The position numbers and the translations under genes are program-made. From Trichobilharzia regenti (Eukaryota > Platyhelminthes > Trematoda > Strigeidida > Schistosomatidae), in NCBI GenBank assembly GCA_944472135.2, contig OX235262.1, forward strand, positions 42,583,804 through 42,647,803: a DNA stretch of 64,000 nt. The letters are read 5' to 3'. The notes under the pieces are model-generated. The model ran no database searches. It was not told the origin of the DNA and worked only from the letters and a program-made list of their open reading frames with translations. How positions within the stretch are numbered: the first letter of the stretch is position 1; each line of letters starts with the position of its first letter. Shown one piece after another: positions 34,198 through 45,783 of the stretch.

Positions 34198-36153
34198 CTA
34201 GGTTGGAAAATCGTCGCAGAGTTCATTTGCTGACTTCCCTCTATCAGCTATATCCTTAAATCTGAACGGTAACACGCTCAGGTCATTGTATCGTAGAATA
34301 TAGATGACGAACAAACACGCGACGTATCTGATCAACCAAGCTTCGGTACAGAGTAACTTACACCAAAGATAATAAAATTCAAATAGTAACTTGAAACTAG
34401 AAATGCCTCGGTTCATGCAAGTCAATTTAACAATTACTCTGTCGTTTACACCTGGCTTATCCTCACTAAACTGACCAATATCCTTCGTCTTTTCAAATGC
34501 ACCAATACTATCATAGTCATTGCACAAGATACTTGAGTTGATGGGCGACTGTTTCATTGTGGATGACAACACCAACAACGACTGTGTGAAACAAGTGGAT
34601 GAAGTTAGCGGTGGATCAAAAGCTGTTGTTGTTCGACTTTCAGATAGTTGTCTAACTGCAAGATTACTACCACTGCTGTCCTTTACTATTAGTTCGGGTT
34701 TAGCACTATCATCTGATGATAGGTGGGCTACACGCTGATCAATTACACTGACGGTCTCACGAGTATCCATACCTTCTGCAACTGCATCTGCCTTTAATTC
34801 TACTTCACGTTCAAGTAGTACAGAACCTTTGTTCAACTCAGTAGAAGTAGGCATTCCTCCCATCTCATCTTGATCAACCAAAGACAAATGTGCACTATTA
34901 TGATCATTATCACGAATATTCACTTTACCGTCAACTTCATCATTTTCAAACTCTTTATTAACGGAAGTAGACAATTTTGTTTCTTCCTCACAAATCCTTA
35001 AAGGTTTTATATCTTCACTCTGACTTGTAATACCTTGTAAACTTATGGGGTCAGAACTGGACTCTGAAACTGTAACTCTCTTCTGTGGCAATCTATTCAA
35101 CAACGGCTTACCAGTTGCAACTACAGACTTCTTCACAACACCGTTATCGTCACACAATTCGGAGTCAGACCCGGAGTTTACATTTAGCTTATCACTGAAC
35201 TTGCTCACTGGTTCACAGTTCACTTCTGTATGCACCTCTTGAAAACGTGTAAAACACAACCGTGTTTGTCTTGCATCTTGTAACTTATCTGTTGAGGATG
35301 TACTACGAAACCTGTTACACCCACTAGGTCTATATGCATTACTAGACATCATGGAGTCTTCTCGATATCCACCTCTATGAGGCCCTTTCGTCATCAATGA
35401 TTGCGTTTCTCCCTCAGACTGCTCTATTCTAGAAATGGGATGCAATATACTGGCAAACTTGCTCATAGATTGATTGACACTATCGTTTACCAGTTTCAGA
35501 ATATCGTCGAACTTTGGCTCGATACCCTCATCCTCCATACGGGAGCTTATCTTCACCCACTTCCTTTGCAGTCGAGTAGGTAGGCGTCTTGCTATTACTT
35601 CCAGTATAAAACTCGAGTTGAGGCCACTCATTCAATTCATCGAAATCAATGCATTCTTGTAAGTCATCGGATTATCTAAAAACTCAATGAGTGCCTTGGA
35701 GTCATCTTGTAATTGACCACCATTACCCTTAACAGCCTCGAATAATTTCCCTACAATCATCGAAGGTCTTCCAGACCTTTGACGTGGTATGCTCATAGCC
35801 TCGTAGTAGCCCTCTTTCGGCTTCATAAACTTACAGCACTGTATAGCTCTTGAAGCATCTCCAGTGCAGTGCCTCATCAAATACATCAATTTCAAATCAT
35901 CACTTAACAAAAAACTACTCAGCATAATCTCAAACTCCTTTACAAATTGTAAATAATCAGCCGGGTTTCCATCGAAACACTGTGGTTCAAATTTAGGGAG
36001 TTTGATGTTCCTATTATCCCCGAACGGCGAAACAGTAACATCAACCATGTCATGTCTAATATCAGACACATCGTTACAATTAACAGACAAGTCACCATGA
36101 CTTACTTTCCTGTTTGCATCCAAGACACTCTGTCCCTTCTTTGACCCAGGCAT
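34198..36153 (-). pseudogene. BEL/Pao-like gag fused to acidic and hydrophobic C-terminus
   Basis: One minus-strand frame of 651 codons is broken only by TGA at 35632-35634, where related copies have TGC (Cys). The N-terminal third is a Pao-type gag (DUF1759-like): LPKFEPQCFDGNPADYLQF, MYLMRHCTGDASRAIQCC, then a RLPTRLQRKWVKIS segment. After about residue 270 it becomes Ser/Asp/Glu-rich without a CCHC knuckle. The last 75 residues are hydrophobic (FYYLWCKLL..YVACLFVIYILRY), with one or two possible membrane segments, and end CDDFPT. No protease, RT, RNase H or integrase follows. A near-identical ORF is at 56361-57906 plus 61289-61733. Gag packages RNA into particles; the role of the C-terminal part is unknown. 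Confidence 0.8.
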
Positions 36154-36300
36154 TGTTGAACTTGACCCAATTCCAAAAAAGTTCCAGATATTGCTTGTTC
36201 AAAGAGGACTTGGCCGGTACCAGGAAAGATGACCGATGAATATCCAAACTGTCACCAACTGTCTGAATCCGTCAGAAACTGACACCGTACCGTCAGAAAC
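36154..36300 (-). mobile_element. 5' leader of BEL-like element
   Basis: The segment between the gag start and the LTR matches 56217-56360 of the complete element (shared AGCAATATCTGGAACTTTTT). A primer-binding site could not be assigned to a particular tRNA. Confidence 0.6.
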
Positions 36301-36658
36301 TGTCAGCCACGTCTCGTAAACCGTTAATGCCCAGCTCTCGCTACGCTGGGCCTCACGCTGTTCCTTGAAGTTTCTCAGAAACGCTTAGTACGAAAGCACG
36401 CAAAACCAAAACACCGATTGGCGACTCGAGAATTCTTTAGTGTAACACCAACATATAGCCAACTTTAAAACTAAGGTCTATGGACAAATATTACAATAAT
36501 GAATCACAACATTACTTCTGACGGTTTTCTCCTGACTTCTTTCTGGACAGTGACCGATGAGACGATGACTGGTGTATTGATGCCTCCACGAAAATTGGGG
36601 AAGTTGGTTTTGAGCAAACAACCATGAATTGATCGTTCAATCTTCAACTACATTGACA
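36301..36658 (-). mobile_element. BEL/Pao-like LTR, subfamily 1 (5' LTR)
   Basis: 358 bp, TGTCAATG..GTGGCTGACA on the minus strand. It resembles the LTRs at 40388-40747, 55857-56216 and 62845-63204, and is clearly different from the 3'-side LTR at 32641-33007. Upstream on the minus strand it joins directly to a second gag fragment (36659-37560), into which it appears to be inserted. Confidence 0.85.
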
Positions 36659-37560
36659 ACAGTATTTGTCTCGCGTCTTGTAATCCTTCTGTTTGGGATG
36701 TCTCATGAAATCTGTTACACTCACTAAGTTTATATGGATTACTAGACACCATAAAGCATTCTCGATACCCACTTCTCTGAGACAATTCCGTCATAAACGA
36801 TTGCGTTTTGCTCTCAGACTGCTCTATTCTAGAAATGGGATGCAATATACTGGAAAACTTGCTCATAGATTGATTGACACTATCTTTTATCAGTTTCAGA
36901 ATATCATTCAACTTTGGCTCAATACGTTCATCCTCTATATGAGAGCTTATCTTCACCCACTTCCTTTGCAGTCGAGCAGGTTGGCGTCTCGCTATTACCT
37001 CTAGGACGGAACTTGAGTTCAGATCGCTCATGCAATTCACCGAAATCAACGTATTCTTGTAAGTCATCGGATTGTCGAAAAACTCAGAGAGTGCCTTCGA
37101 GTCATCTTGTAATTGACTACCATTACCTTTGACAGCCTCGAATACGTTCCTTACAATCATCGAAGGTCTTGGAGCAACTCCAGTGCATTACCTGATCAAA
37201 TACATCAACTTCATTTCATCATTTAATAAAAACTACTCAACATGATTTCAAGCTCCTTTACAAACTGTGGATAGTCAGCCAGGTTTCCGTTGAAACATCG
37301 AGGTTCATATTTAAGCGGTTTCATATTCCTATTATCCCTAGACGACGAAACACTGACATCAACCTTATAATGCTTCACATCACATATATCATTACATGTA
37401 ACAGACAACTCATCACTACTTACTTTCCTGCTTGTTTCCAAGACGCTTTGTCCCTTCTTTAACCCAGGCATCATTGAACTTGACCAAAAATTCCAGAAAA
37501 GTTCCAGATAACACCTGTCCAATGGGGACTGGCAGACACGAAGAAAGACGCACAGGAATT
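36659..37560 (-). pseudogene. Second, diverged BEL/Pao-like gag fragment
   Basis: Two minus-strand frames, 37223-37522 (MMPGLKKGQSVLE.., KPLKYEPRCFNGNLADYPQF) and 36648-37160 (NVFEAVKGNGSQLQDDSKAL, ARLQRKWVKISS, DARQ), carry the same gag as 34198-36153 at clearly lower identity. The RT-free organisation cannot be judged because the copy is cut at 36659 by the LTR of the neighbouring element. About 60 bp between the frames (37160-37222) is deleted or shifted relative to the intact gag. Confidence 0.8.
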
Positions 37561-37561
37561 A

Positions 37562-37916
37562 TTAGATTCTGTGAATATCCAGGTCTTACTACACCGGACC
37601 TCACGTTGTCTTTGGAAGACTTCCAGAAAGTATGCGTAATAACTAACACAAAAAATCAGAACGCAAATTGGTGACTCAAGAACCGTTTATTCTTGCACCG
37701 ATACAGTGCCAACCATTAAGTTATTGTACACAAAGTCTCAAAATAAATGTTATAACAGTAAATCACGATATAAATTCTGATAGCTTTTTATCTTCCACTG
37801 AACAGCTAACGATGAGACGATGACTCCTGGATTGATGACTCTCGCGAAAAATATGGAGGTATTGTGTTTGAGAAAACAACCATGAATTGATCGTTCAATC
37901 TTCAGCTACATTGACA
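37562..37916 (-). mobile_element. BEL/Pao-like LTR, subfamily 2, diverged
   Basis: On the minus strand it starts TGTCAATGTAGC at 37916 and is recognisably related to the 32641-33007 LTR, with the shared blocks CGCGAAAAATATGGAG and TCTTCCACTGAACAGC. The 3' end is unclear near 37562. It is the 5' LTR of the gag fragment 36659-37560. Confidence 0.7.
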
Positions 37917-38277
37917 GCAGGGTAAGCCTGATACTCCAGCTTCCCCGATCTGAAGTATGAATCCACAGTAACCACATCAAATCTGGTAAACATTCCACCC
38001 GTTTAAGCCCCGCTAAATAGATGATACACGAAAACGGAAACCCTGACATTTCAAATGGAAGATTTCGTCCACTAGTAGGCGTAGTAGCGCAACATGGAAT
38101 AACTGAACCCTGAAGCAGACTTAGTTTCTTAAGATTAGAACGTAAAAAATTAGAAGATAAGATCGACGCTAGGTAGGGTCCTGAAAAACGATGTGGCTGC
38201 GTTTTCATCTGCTTCAAATTACGACCTGTATGTTTATAGTGTGCTTACATCTACTCACAGACTCCTTTAAGTGGCGC
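37917..38277 (+). mobile_element. Displaced 5' part of a LINE
   Basis: The plus-strand frame around 37940-38275 reads like LINE ORF sequence with stops (HENGNPDISNGRFRPLVGVV, LERKKLEDKIDAR, RCGCVFICF). It ends ..TTTAAGTGGCGC immediately before the LTR at 38278. On the minus strand the LINE at 32640 begins right after the matching GGCGC. It is probably the 5' neighbour of that LINE before an inversion. Confidence 0.45.
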
Positions 38278-38644
38278 TGTCAATGTAGTTGAAGATTGAA
38301 CGATGAATTCATGGTTGTTTGATCAAACCCAACTCCTCCATATTTTTCGCGGGAGTTATCAATCCAGCAGTCATTGTCTCATCGTTCGCTGTTCAGTGGA
38401 AGACAGAAAACTATCAGAAGTGTTATCGTGATTTATTGTCATTACATTTATTCTTAGACCTTGTGTGTAATAACCTTATTGTTGGTTACGTATTGGCTTA
38501 AGAATAAAGGATTCTCGAGTCGCCAATCTGTGTTCTGGTTTTCGCGTTGGTTATAAGAAATTGTTTCTGAAAGTCTTCCAGGGACAGTGTGAGGTCCAGC
38601 GTAGTAGGAGCTGGACACTGACAGTTTCTGAGAGTTGGCTGACA
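38278..38644 (+). mobile_element. BEL/Pao-like LTR, subfamily 2 (plus orientation)
   Basis: 367 bp, TGTCAATGTAG..GTTGGCTGACA, essentially the same as 32641-33007 in opposite orientation. Preceded by GGCGC. About 30 bp after its end (ATTAGTGTTTTTGGATTCA) match the 3' internal region of the element (complement near 33655-33682), so it is not a clean solo LTR. Confidence 0.85.
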
Positions 38645-38699
38645 ATTAGTGTTTTTGGATTCACTGTGCTTACTATAGCAGCCCAAACCGAAAGTACCT

Positions 38700-40330
38700 A
38701 GCTAACGGATAAATTACCTTGAGCAACCAATTAGGGGACCCCATATTTTCCAGACGTATTCATGGGTGTTGTATAACTGTAGCGTTGCAAATTCGCTTCG
38801 GATCCTGTTTTTGATTACTATTTTGTGCCAGGTTAAACTTCAAGCGCCACTAACTATCAGTCAGCGAACGACGTCGAATTATCCAATAAGATTCATGAAC
38901 GTTAGCTAAATGTTGTATTGCGCTTGATTTATTTCATTGCATTCCCTAACAAGGTCCCGGTTGCGATTCGAGGAGGACAGTGTTTTCCAGTATTGCCTGG
39001 ATTTAGGGTTGCTCCGGAAGTAGCGAACTTGTTCCTGTGATGGTATCATGACTTTAAAAAGTTATAGCAGGTCAACTGGTGGATTTATCCATCGTTGTGC
39101 AGTATGCCTGATGTGAGTTAGCATTAGAGAGGGTAAGCTGATAATTCTAGTATTTCGTGAGGACTTTTTTTGCAAAGTCACACCTCTCCTCGACGTAAAG
39201 TTTGTATATCTGCAACCACTGGTTATTGAAACAGCCGGTGAGAGCCGCGGCTGCTGAGGTGGAGAATAGTGTCGTCTCAACAGTTCAATGGTACCAGCAT
39301 TGCAGAGATATTCCTTCTTGGAACATGGAGAAAATCAATTCTTTGTTGAGTGGAGAAGACGTTGTTGTGCACATTGATGAAACTGTGCTGCTGAAAAAGA
39401 AATAGAACCGTGGTCGCCAGAGATCGAACAATATTTTTGTAGTAGGTTTATACGGCACATCCGTCCGAAAAGGATTCGTCGAGAGAACAGCAGACAGAAA
39501 GGTAACCACTCCAATACCTATTATTACCAGACTTGTAAAACGGGGACCAGTAATAAACACGGACAAATGGAAGGATTAATATTCCCTGTCATCTCTGGGA
39601 TATATTCATCACAGGGTGAACCATTCAAGTTATTTTGTCGATCCCATTACGAGGACACATAAAAGTTCATTTGGAGGATTTTGGGGCAGGTTGAAAAATA
39701 AAATAAGGGCTATAAATGGATTTCAAAAGGATCTCATTTATAGTCATCTAGGTGAATATATGTACAGAATGTTGTGTAACTTTTCTATTGACAGTCTGAT
39801 GCTTAACTAGATGTTTCTCTCACCCCCTTGTAACCGTTTTCAAATGCTTTTTTCAATAAATGTACGTTTCCATTTATCATAAATGCCTCTTTAATGCGAT
39901 TGGTCCAATCAAGGTCGTCTGCTGATTGATTGTTAGTGGTATCGAAAGTTTGACTTTGCCCTGTTTGGAGAACGGACTGATAGGAAGGTAAAAAACATTC
40001 CCAAATGCGAAGTCGAAACACATCTGAAAATATGTTTTGCTTATTACCAACTAAATATAATATTTTTCAAATGTGGAATGTCACAAATTGGACTGCTTCA
40101 CTTCTGTGCTCAGTAGGTCAGCGTTGTCAGTGCAGATGCGTAGTGTCACAAGTCACCACAGTGTTAATTAGCTTAAACAATTACTCATGCCGTTTCCTGA
40201 CTACTCTATGCATTTCCTAATTCCTTAAATTGTCCAGATAAAGTGCACCGAAGAGGAAAACATAAACCGAAAGTCAGTAACACGGACGTTAGAAATAGTG
40301 TGAACATAAGTGGATGAGATGAGTGACATT
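38700..40330 (+). mobile_element. Merlin-type DNA transposon, decayed
   Basis: Region around the transposase pseudogene at 39020-39810. I could not identify the terminal inverted repeats with confidence, so the limits are approximate. The flanks lack similarity to neighbouring LTR elements. Confidence 0.45.
39020..39810 (+). pseudogene. Merlin (IS1016/ISXO2-type) transposase
   Basis: The frame pieces add up to a Merlin DDE transposase. An N-terminal zinc-ribbon remnant shows as GGFIHRCAVC and SIREG. VQWYQHCRDI is followed by VVVHIDETVLLKKK (first catalytic Asp in HIDE). After a TAG come GRQRSNNIFVVGLYGTS, KGFVERTADRK and VINTDKWKD (second catalytic Asp). Then after TAA come SSLGYIHHRVNHSSYFVDP, SSFGGFWGRLKNKIR (the usual catalytic Glu position of the IEGFW block reads Gly-Gly here) and the C-terminus ..NFSIDSLMLN. 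Two stops and the lost Glu make it inactive. Merlin elements are known in schistosomes. Confidence 0.85.
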
Positions 40331-40387
40331 TATCCCCGTAGTACGCTTAACTAAAATACTCATGTGTATGAATGAGGTAAACAGTTG

Positions 40388-40747
40388 TGTCAATCACGTC
40401 TCATAAACCGTTAATGCCCAGCTCTTACTACGCTCGGGCCCACGCTGTTCCTTGAAGTTTTCAGAAACGCTTAGTTATAACGGACGAAAAAACCAAAACA
40501 CCGATTGGCCGCTTGAGAATCCTTTATTGTTACACCAACATATAAAATTAATAATTGAACTAAGGTCTGTGAACAAATATTACAATAATAAATCATAAGA
40601 TTACTTCTGATGGTTGTCTCCTGACTTCTTTCTGAACAGCGACCGATGAGACGATGACTGTCGTATTGATGCCTCCGCGAAAATTGGGGAAGTTGATTTT
40701 GAGCAAACAACCATGAATTGATCGTTCAATCTTCAACTCCATTGACA
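40388..40747 (-). mobile_element. Solo LTR, BEL/Pao-like subfamily 1, AGTTG duplication
   Basis: 360 bp, TGTCAATG..GTGATTGACA on the minus strand, flanked by perfect AGTTG repeats (40383-40387 and 40748-40752). It is similar throughout to the LTRs of the 55857-63204 element. No internal sequence is left, so it is a product of LTR-LTR recombination. Confidence 0.92.
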
Positions 40748-40905
40748 AGTTGTGTGACTGACTTGATATGACTATGAACAATAATTTGTGCTAGAAACGT
40801 CATCAGATAATATTTCTGTACAACACTGTGTGATTTATCAAAATAAAATCGTATCCATAATGGAGTTATACTCTACCAGAACAGTGCCCAGGTTTTATCC
40901 TTATA
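40748..40905 (+). repeat. Dispersed repeat shared with 26756-26880
   Basis: It carries TTGTGCTAGAAACGTCATCA, ACAACACTGTGTGATTTATC and 'aaataaaatcgtatccataatgga', matching the complement of 26756-26880. The solo LTR sits at or beside its edge. Confidence 0.6.
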
Positions 40906-40909
40906 TCAA

Positions 40910-43900
40910 AAATACTTATTTTGTGTGTTATGTGTCTCCTAATTGTTTCCTTTTTGTCTTCCTCATTGCAGGTTGTCAGTCTTCGTAAACATTCTACTAG
41001 ATGTCATCATACAAAGTGTCTGCAAGCAGTCTTTCAATACATCTACCTCTCGCAAAGTTGTTCCTACGATGCCTTTAGATTATTTACATTTGGCCGTACT
41101 ACAATTAGTATGCTAATATTACTGATGCAATGACATGCAAGACTAGTACATGTTACTGTGAAGTCTACCTGTAATAACATTCCCTCTATAGTAAATACAA
41201 TGCTTGTGATAACAGTTCGTCATTATCTTTTCATTTCGTTGATAGGTGCGTATATATTAGAAAAAAGCTAACCTTGTCGTATTAGTTCTCTAAATTACAA
41301 TCACCAAGTGCTACTCGTGGCCCATGAAATACTTATTACTGCATTCGTAAATAACTATCAAACCATTATTACATAGAGTAGTGAGACAGAAGGCGTATGA
41401 AATTTAGATATTAATGTGTATCTGAAGTTAATGACACAATATATATGTACATGTTTCATTTCCAAACAAGAAAATTTTATAGGGTAATGTAGGGCTGAGT
41501 GCAGTGAGTTAATAGTGTATTCTTTACTGTATATATCTTGTATGAGTGAAATGCTTCTATTCAATTTTCGGCGAAGCTGCAGTATCACCCTGCAGGGTTT
41601 CTTCAATGCACTCTCATAGGGAATAATACTTGGTACTGAGGAATCCAGCCAAAAGCATCTGTGACATAGTCGAATGACTTTTTCAACTAAAAGTGGTGAT
41701 ACTGATATTAAGTGTGATTTACCTGAAAACTGAGGGACTGTAGTGTAACACAGCACCCCACCCCAGCAGGGTATTCTTCGTGTTGTGCAGGTACAAGTAG
41801 AATTCATGGACTGAGCATTTGTTAAATATGGAGGCGACTCATTGAGTCACTTAGACGAAAGACTGACGAAATGCGATACCTTACACACGCACCTTCAGAT
41901 GTAGGCATGTGTCACTTCACATGGACTCTGGGCCATATCGAGTAGGCATTCCTTTAAATCTACCCTACCTTGTACGCTCAATTATTGTTCGTATATATGT
42001 GATGACTTGGTGCGTTTCCTAGTTTGCCTATAAATTACGGAATGTACATTGTATTAAGGAACAGAAATGGATTTTGTGAAAACCACTGCTGTTCCTTCTT
42101 TAGTCTTAACTGATGTCACATTTATTGACACGATTAAGGGAATAGATTGTAATGTGGTGTTTTCTGTAGCTGCGAATCGTAGTTACCTAGTTTCGAATTG
42201 ACATCATGCGTCTATTCCTATTAGCCTATGGGTATAGTTCTTCCTTCACGACATCTAGAAGTCAGGAGTAAACTGTCTTTGACAGATCTAGTTTTACTTT
42301 GTGACTAATTGGTGAGTTACCTGGTATTGTGGTAGTAGAAAAAACAACTCCAAACCTAAGCATTTCCTAGATATGAACATATTTACTTACTCTGGCGACA
42401 ATTTAATCTTAGGGATATTAACCTTTACTTAGTAATTTGGATTCTTAAGTAAAAGCCATGTTACTAAGTTATTCAAAAGGCAGAATGACGAGTGAAATAG
42501 TACTCGGATATTTATTCTAACGAAACCGAATAATGATAATCGTTTAGCCTACCAATATGCCGCTTGCTTTCAGTCTTAATTCATAGACAAATTCAGTTAC
42601 CCACTAGATTAATAGTTTCAGAAGACTGCTCTACTCCTGTCTGCGAAATACTTTGCCCGATCGAGTTTTACTTCAAAATGTGTGTATACTGGCCAGTTGA
42701 TGTTGCTTATCCAGTTGTACTGCTTTTCAGTCACAATGTATCGCCTATTTCCTATCAAACAAAACATCTCTTAAACCATCAACAAGTTACCATCATTTCT
42801 AAATAAATAACCTTAACTATTCGCATGTGAACGATGCTATAAACTTCATCACCTATGTGAATCAGTTTTCCACTACATGAGCACCTGTTTCAATTTTAAC
42901 GGATAGTTCTAACCATTGACTACTGAATTAGTACGTTTCGATACATACCATCCTTACAAAATATGGGTACTGATAATAATTACTGCTAACAGATTTATCG
43001 CGAGAACGAGAATGTACTCCATATTGACGACAATATGCCTCAGAAGCAGACGTATCTTCTAAACGCACTACTCAATACAACACATGACCCTAATCTCCCT
43101 GACTCTGTAGCTCCCAACATTCTATAAAGTTAGCAGTGACGGTTAACAAGTAGAATGTCTATTTGAGGTATAGGGAGTACATTTATTAGTGATTCAATAC
43201 AAAATCAACGATACTAAAAACCACTTCCTTCAGCGAAGAATCCCACGAGGTCACTGGAACTACGGATTGGCTAAAAAAGAAAACAAGGATGCACAGGATG
43301 TATACAAGAATATAACTACCAATATAGTATCAACGTGATAGCACAGTAAGAATTAATGAAACTTTATATCAATGTGCGATTACATCAGTCACTATTTTTG
43401 ACAAAAGTGGATATTTCGACGAAGTAATAAGAAGACGTAATTTGTCTGAGTCGTGTAGTGTCGTATTTGTGCAACACATTTTGGACACTGGTCACGCATG
43501 GACTTGCCACAGGAATACATATGAAATTAACACAGTTAAGAGGTTAGAAAATAAATTTAGGTGGAATTTAATTCACATATTGAAGGTCGAAATAGCAATG
43601 AAGATCACTAAACTAAATAACAGAGGTATTAGGACATCTACCCTACTGGTATCAAAACGAAGTTTAACAAAGAAGGTTTCGTGTGATGACAAGTGGTTTT
43701 TGAACTCACAAAGGTGGTTTAAACTTCCTAATCACACTTGGGCCTCCACAAACTTTAGGATGCAATCCAAATACTTTTACAGGTAGGTTTAAAAATGTAC
43801 CGACGTCAGTTTTATTTCCTGTCTCTATAATACGTTTCGCAATAGGGGAGCTGGGGCTCCATTAATAGATTCTGAAGAGGCTTCGCTTCTGGAGGCATTT

Positions 43901-45030
43901 AGGAATATGATACGTAGCACTCACTTGCAGAAATCGATGAGTCCTCCCTAAATGGATACAGCAACCACTTCTAAACCTTACGTTCATAGCTTTAAGGGAT
44001 GTCGGACACTACTTCTACGCGATTTCCAAATAATTTTGTGAATTAACTTCGAACAAAGCATATAATATGCCGTCAGGACAACAACAAAAACCTGAAGTTT
44101 ATGAAACCAAACTCAATAATGGGACAAAATGACGTACACCTCAGGTGTCTTTACGCACGTGACCACGAGGATGGTATTCAGATCCACCAAATTACTAAAA
44201 TGTTGCAGTGTGCATTTAACTCACTTAAAAATTTTGGTAGAAAACAGTGTAAGTAATTGTAAAACATATTACAGTTTCTGCCCATTTGTGAAAACTAATT
44301 TTCGCTTGTATCTATGCATTCCATTAACTTTCAGCGATCAAAGCACCGCACAAAAATTCGGAAGGATGCCCGAATTCGATATCAACCATATTCTTCGGTT
44401 CCTGCAACAGTAATAGGTACTACACAATAGCTGATAGAGAAATTTGCGATCGAGTACAGGTTTCCGCCAAGCTGCAAAGAAATTTATCGAATGACAGTCG
44501 TCGAAATGTACGCGAAACTTACTCGGTATGCCAAATAATCATTGCATGAACCATGTATTTAAGCGTCCTGTCACACAAGCAATCATTAAATGTTCGAGAA
44601 CAATATCGAACAAAAATTTTCATATAAATTCATCCAACAAGAGCGAATTGAGCACCGAAATCGCGTCTGCTGCATATGCCTGGACGACTAGCTCCAACTC
44701 GAATCAACAAAACCGCGCGAATGCCGTCAAGGTTAAGCCAGAGGCGCCACTTTAAATAGGGAAATGCCATATCAACGCCCTATCATTCACATGAAAATAT
44801 ACACTAGGTGGATAGATGGGTTTGTTTGTTGGTGAAATGAGTACCGAATTAGAAGATAAGTCAGAGAAGGAATGTCGTTCGTTTTCAGTTTACAGATTCC
44901 TTAGGTACTATTGATAAAAAGAAAACATAATCGAGGGAGATTGAATGCGAATCAGCAATAGATATTGGGGATATATGACACCAGCCTCCAGAAAGGATAT
45001 ATTGACGCGATCCTTTATCGCAGTAGAGGT
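40910..45030. other. No recognised gene or element
   Basis: Several frames of 60-150 codons occur (for example 41358-41807 on the minus strand and 43442-43786 on the plus strand), but none shows a domain, a splice-consistent neighbour or a paralogue here. A HILDTGH string at 43480 is too little to call a Penelope-like relic. This is the longest unexplained stretch of the window. Confidence 0.4.
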
Positions 45031-45425
45031 GTATTATTAATAACTTTTATTTTCATATAAACATAAATTTACATGAAAATGCATGCCATTTTTACAGGCA
45101 CGATCAAGTATGTTATAATGTCAAATCTTAAATTGTCTACAAGTTAATAATGTTTCAACAGTTAAATATTTGATATATATATATATATAATTACACTCAT
45201 TGTCTGAACCAGTCCGTATAGTTATTGAATTTTACAGTTGTCCTCCATGTTGAGCGGGAAAATCGACTTCGTTTCGTTTTCATCCCGTGGTTGTAGGCAT
45301 ACGATAACTAACCAATATTGAGGTGAGTACAACGTTTACAAGGGATTGAAAGCTGTTTTAGAAAAGTTAAAGTGCTAAGGTGAATCATTAAAGTGTAATA
45401 GATTAAGTAAGTGCAATATATCATC
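45031..45425 (+). repeat. LINE 5' leader, repeated inverted at 52114-52505
   Basis: This 395-bp segment reappears in reverse complement as the centre of the palindrome at 50939-53674, including a TA run (45173-45189), the GAGCGGGAAAATCGACTTCG block and the TGAATCATTAAAGTGTAATA block. It lies directly upstream of the LINE ORFs and I take it as the LINE's 5' untranslated region. Confidence 0.7.
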
Positions 45426-45783
45426 AAACTGCGCTACAGGTGTTTAGTTTCCGCGGGAATCATTTTTCCTTAATATTTTCGAAGTTAGCCGCTTTCCTCA
45501 CATTATCCAGTTATCCATAGTCAACAAGGATTGTATTGTATCAACTGGAACAACATATAGCATTCACTCGTGAAATCTACGTCAAGAATCCTCGGATACC
45601 CTATCTAACCACGTGGAACTCAGGACTTTATCCACAGCAAACTCTGTAAAGGAAAGTCTGACTTTTTATTTTTGCAATATAATCTGTTTATCGTTGTTGT
45701 TTTGATACTTCGATAATACAGCTATCTTATTTTATATCCTCAAGACTTTTTTTCCGGAAATTGTGAAGTTTCTTATTTCTGTA

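Noticed and set aside
32784..38501. Duplicate 60-codon genes at 32784-32966 and 38319-38501
   Set aside because: Both lie wholly within LTR sequence and are chance frames.
41358..41807. 149-codon minus-strand ORF as a gene
   Set aside because: No start context, domain, splice neighbours or paralogue; length is possible by chance.
43442..43786. Penelope-like C-terminus
   Set aside because: Only a HILDTGH string matches; the rest of the frame lacks the expected blocks.
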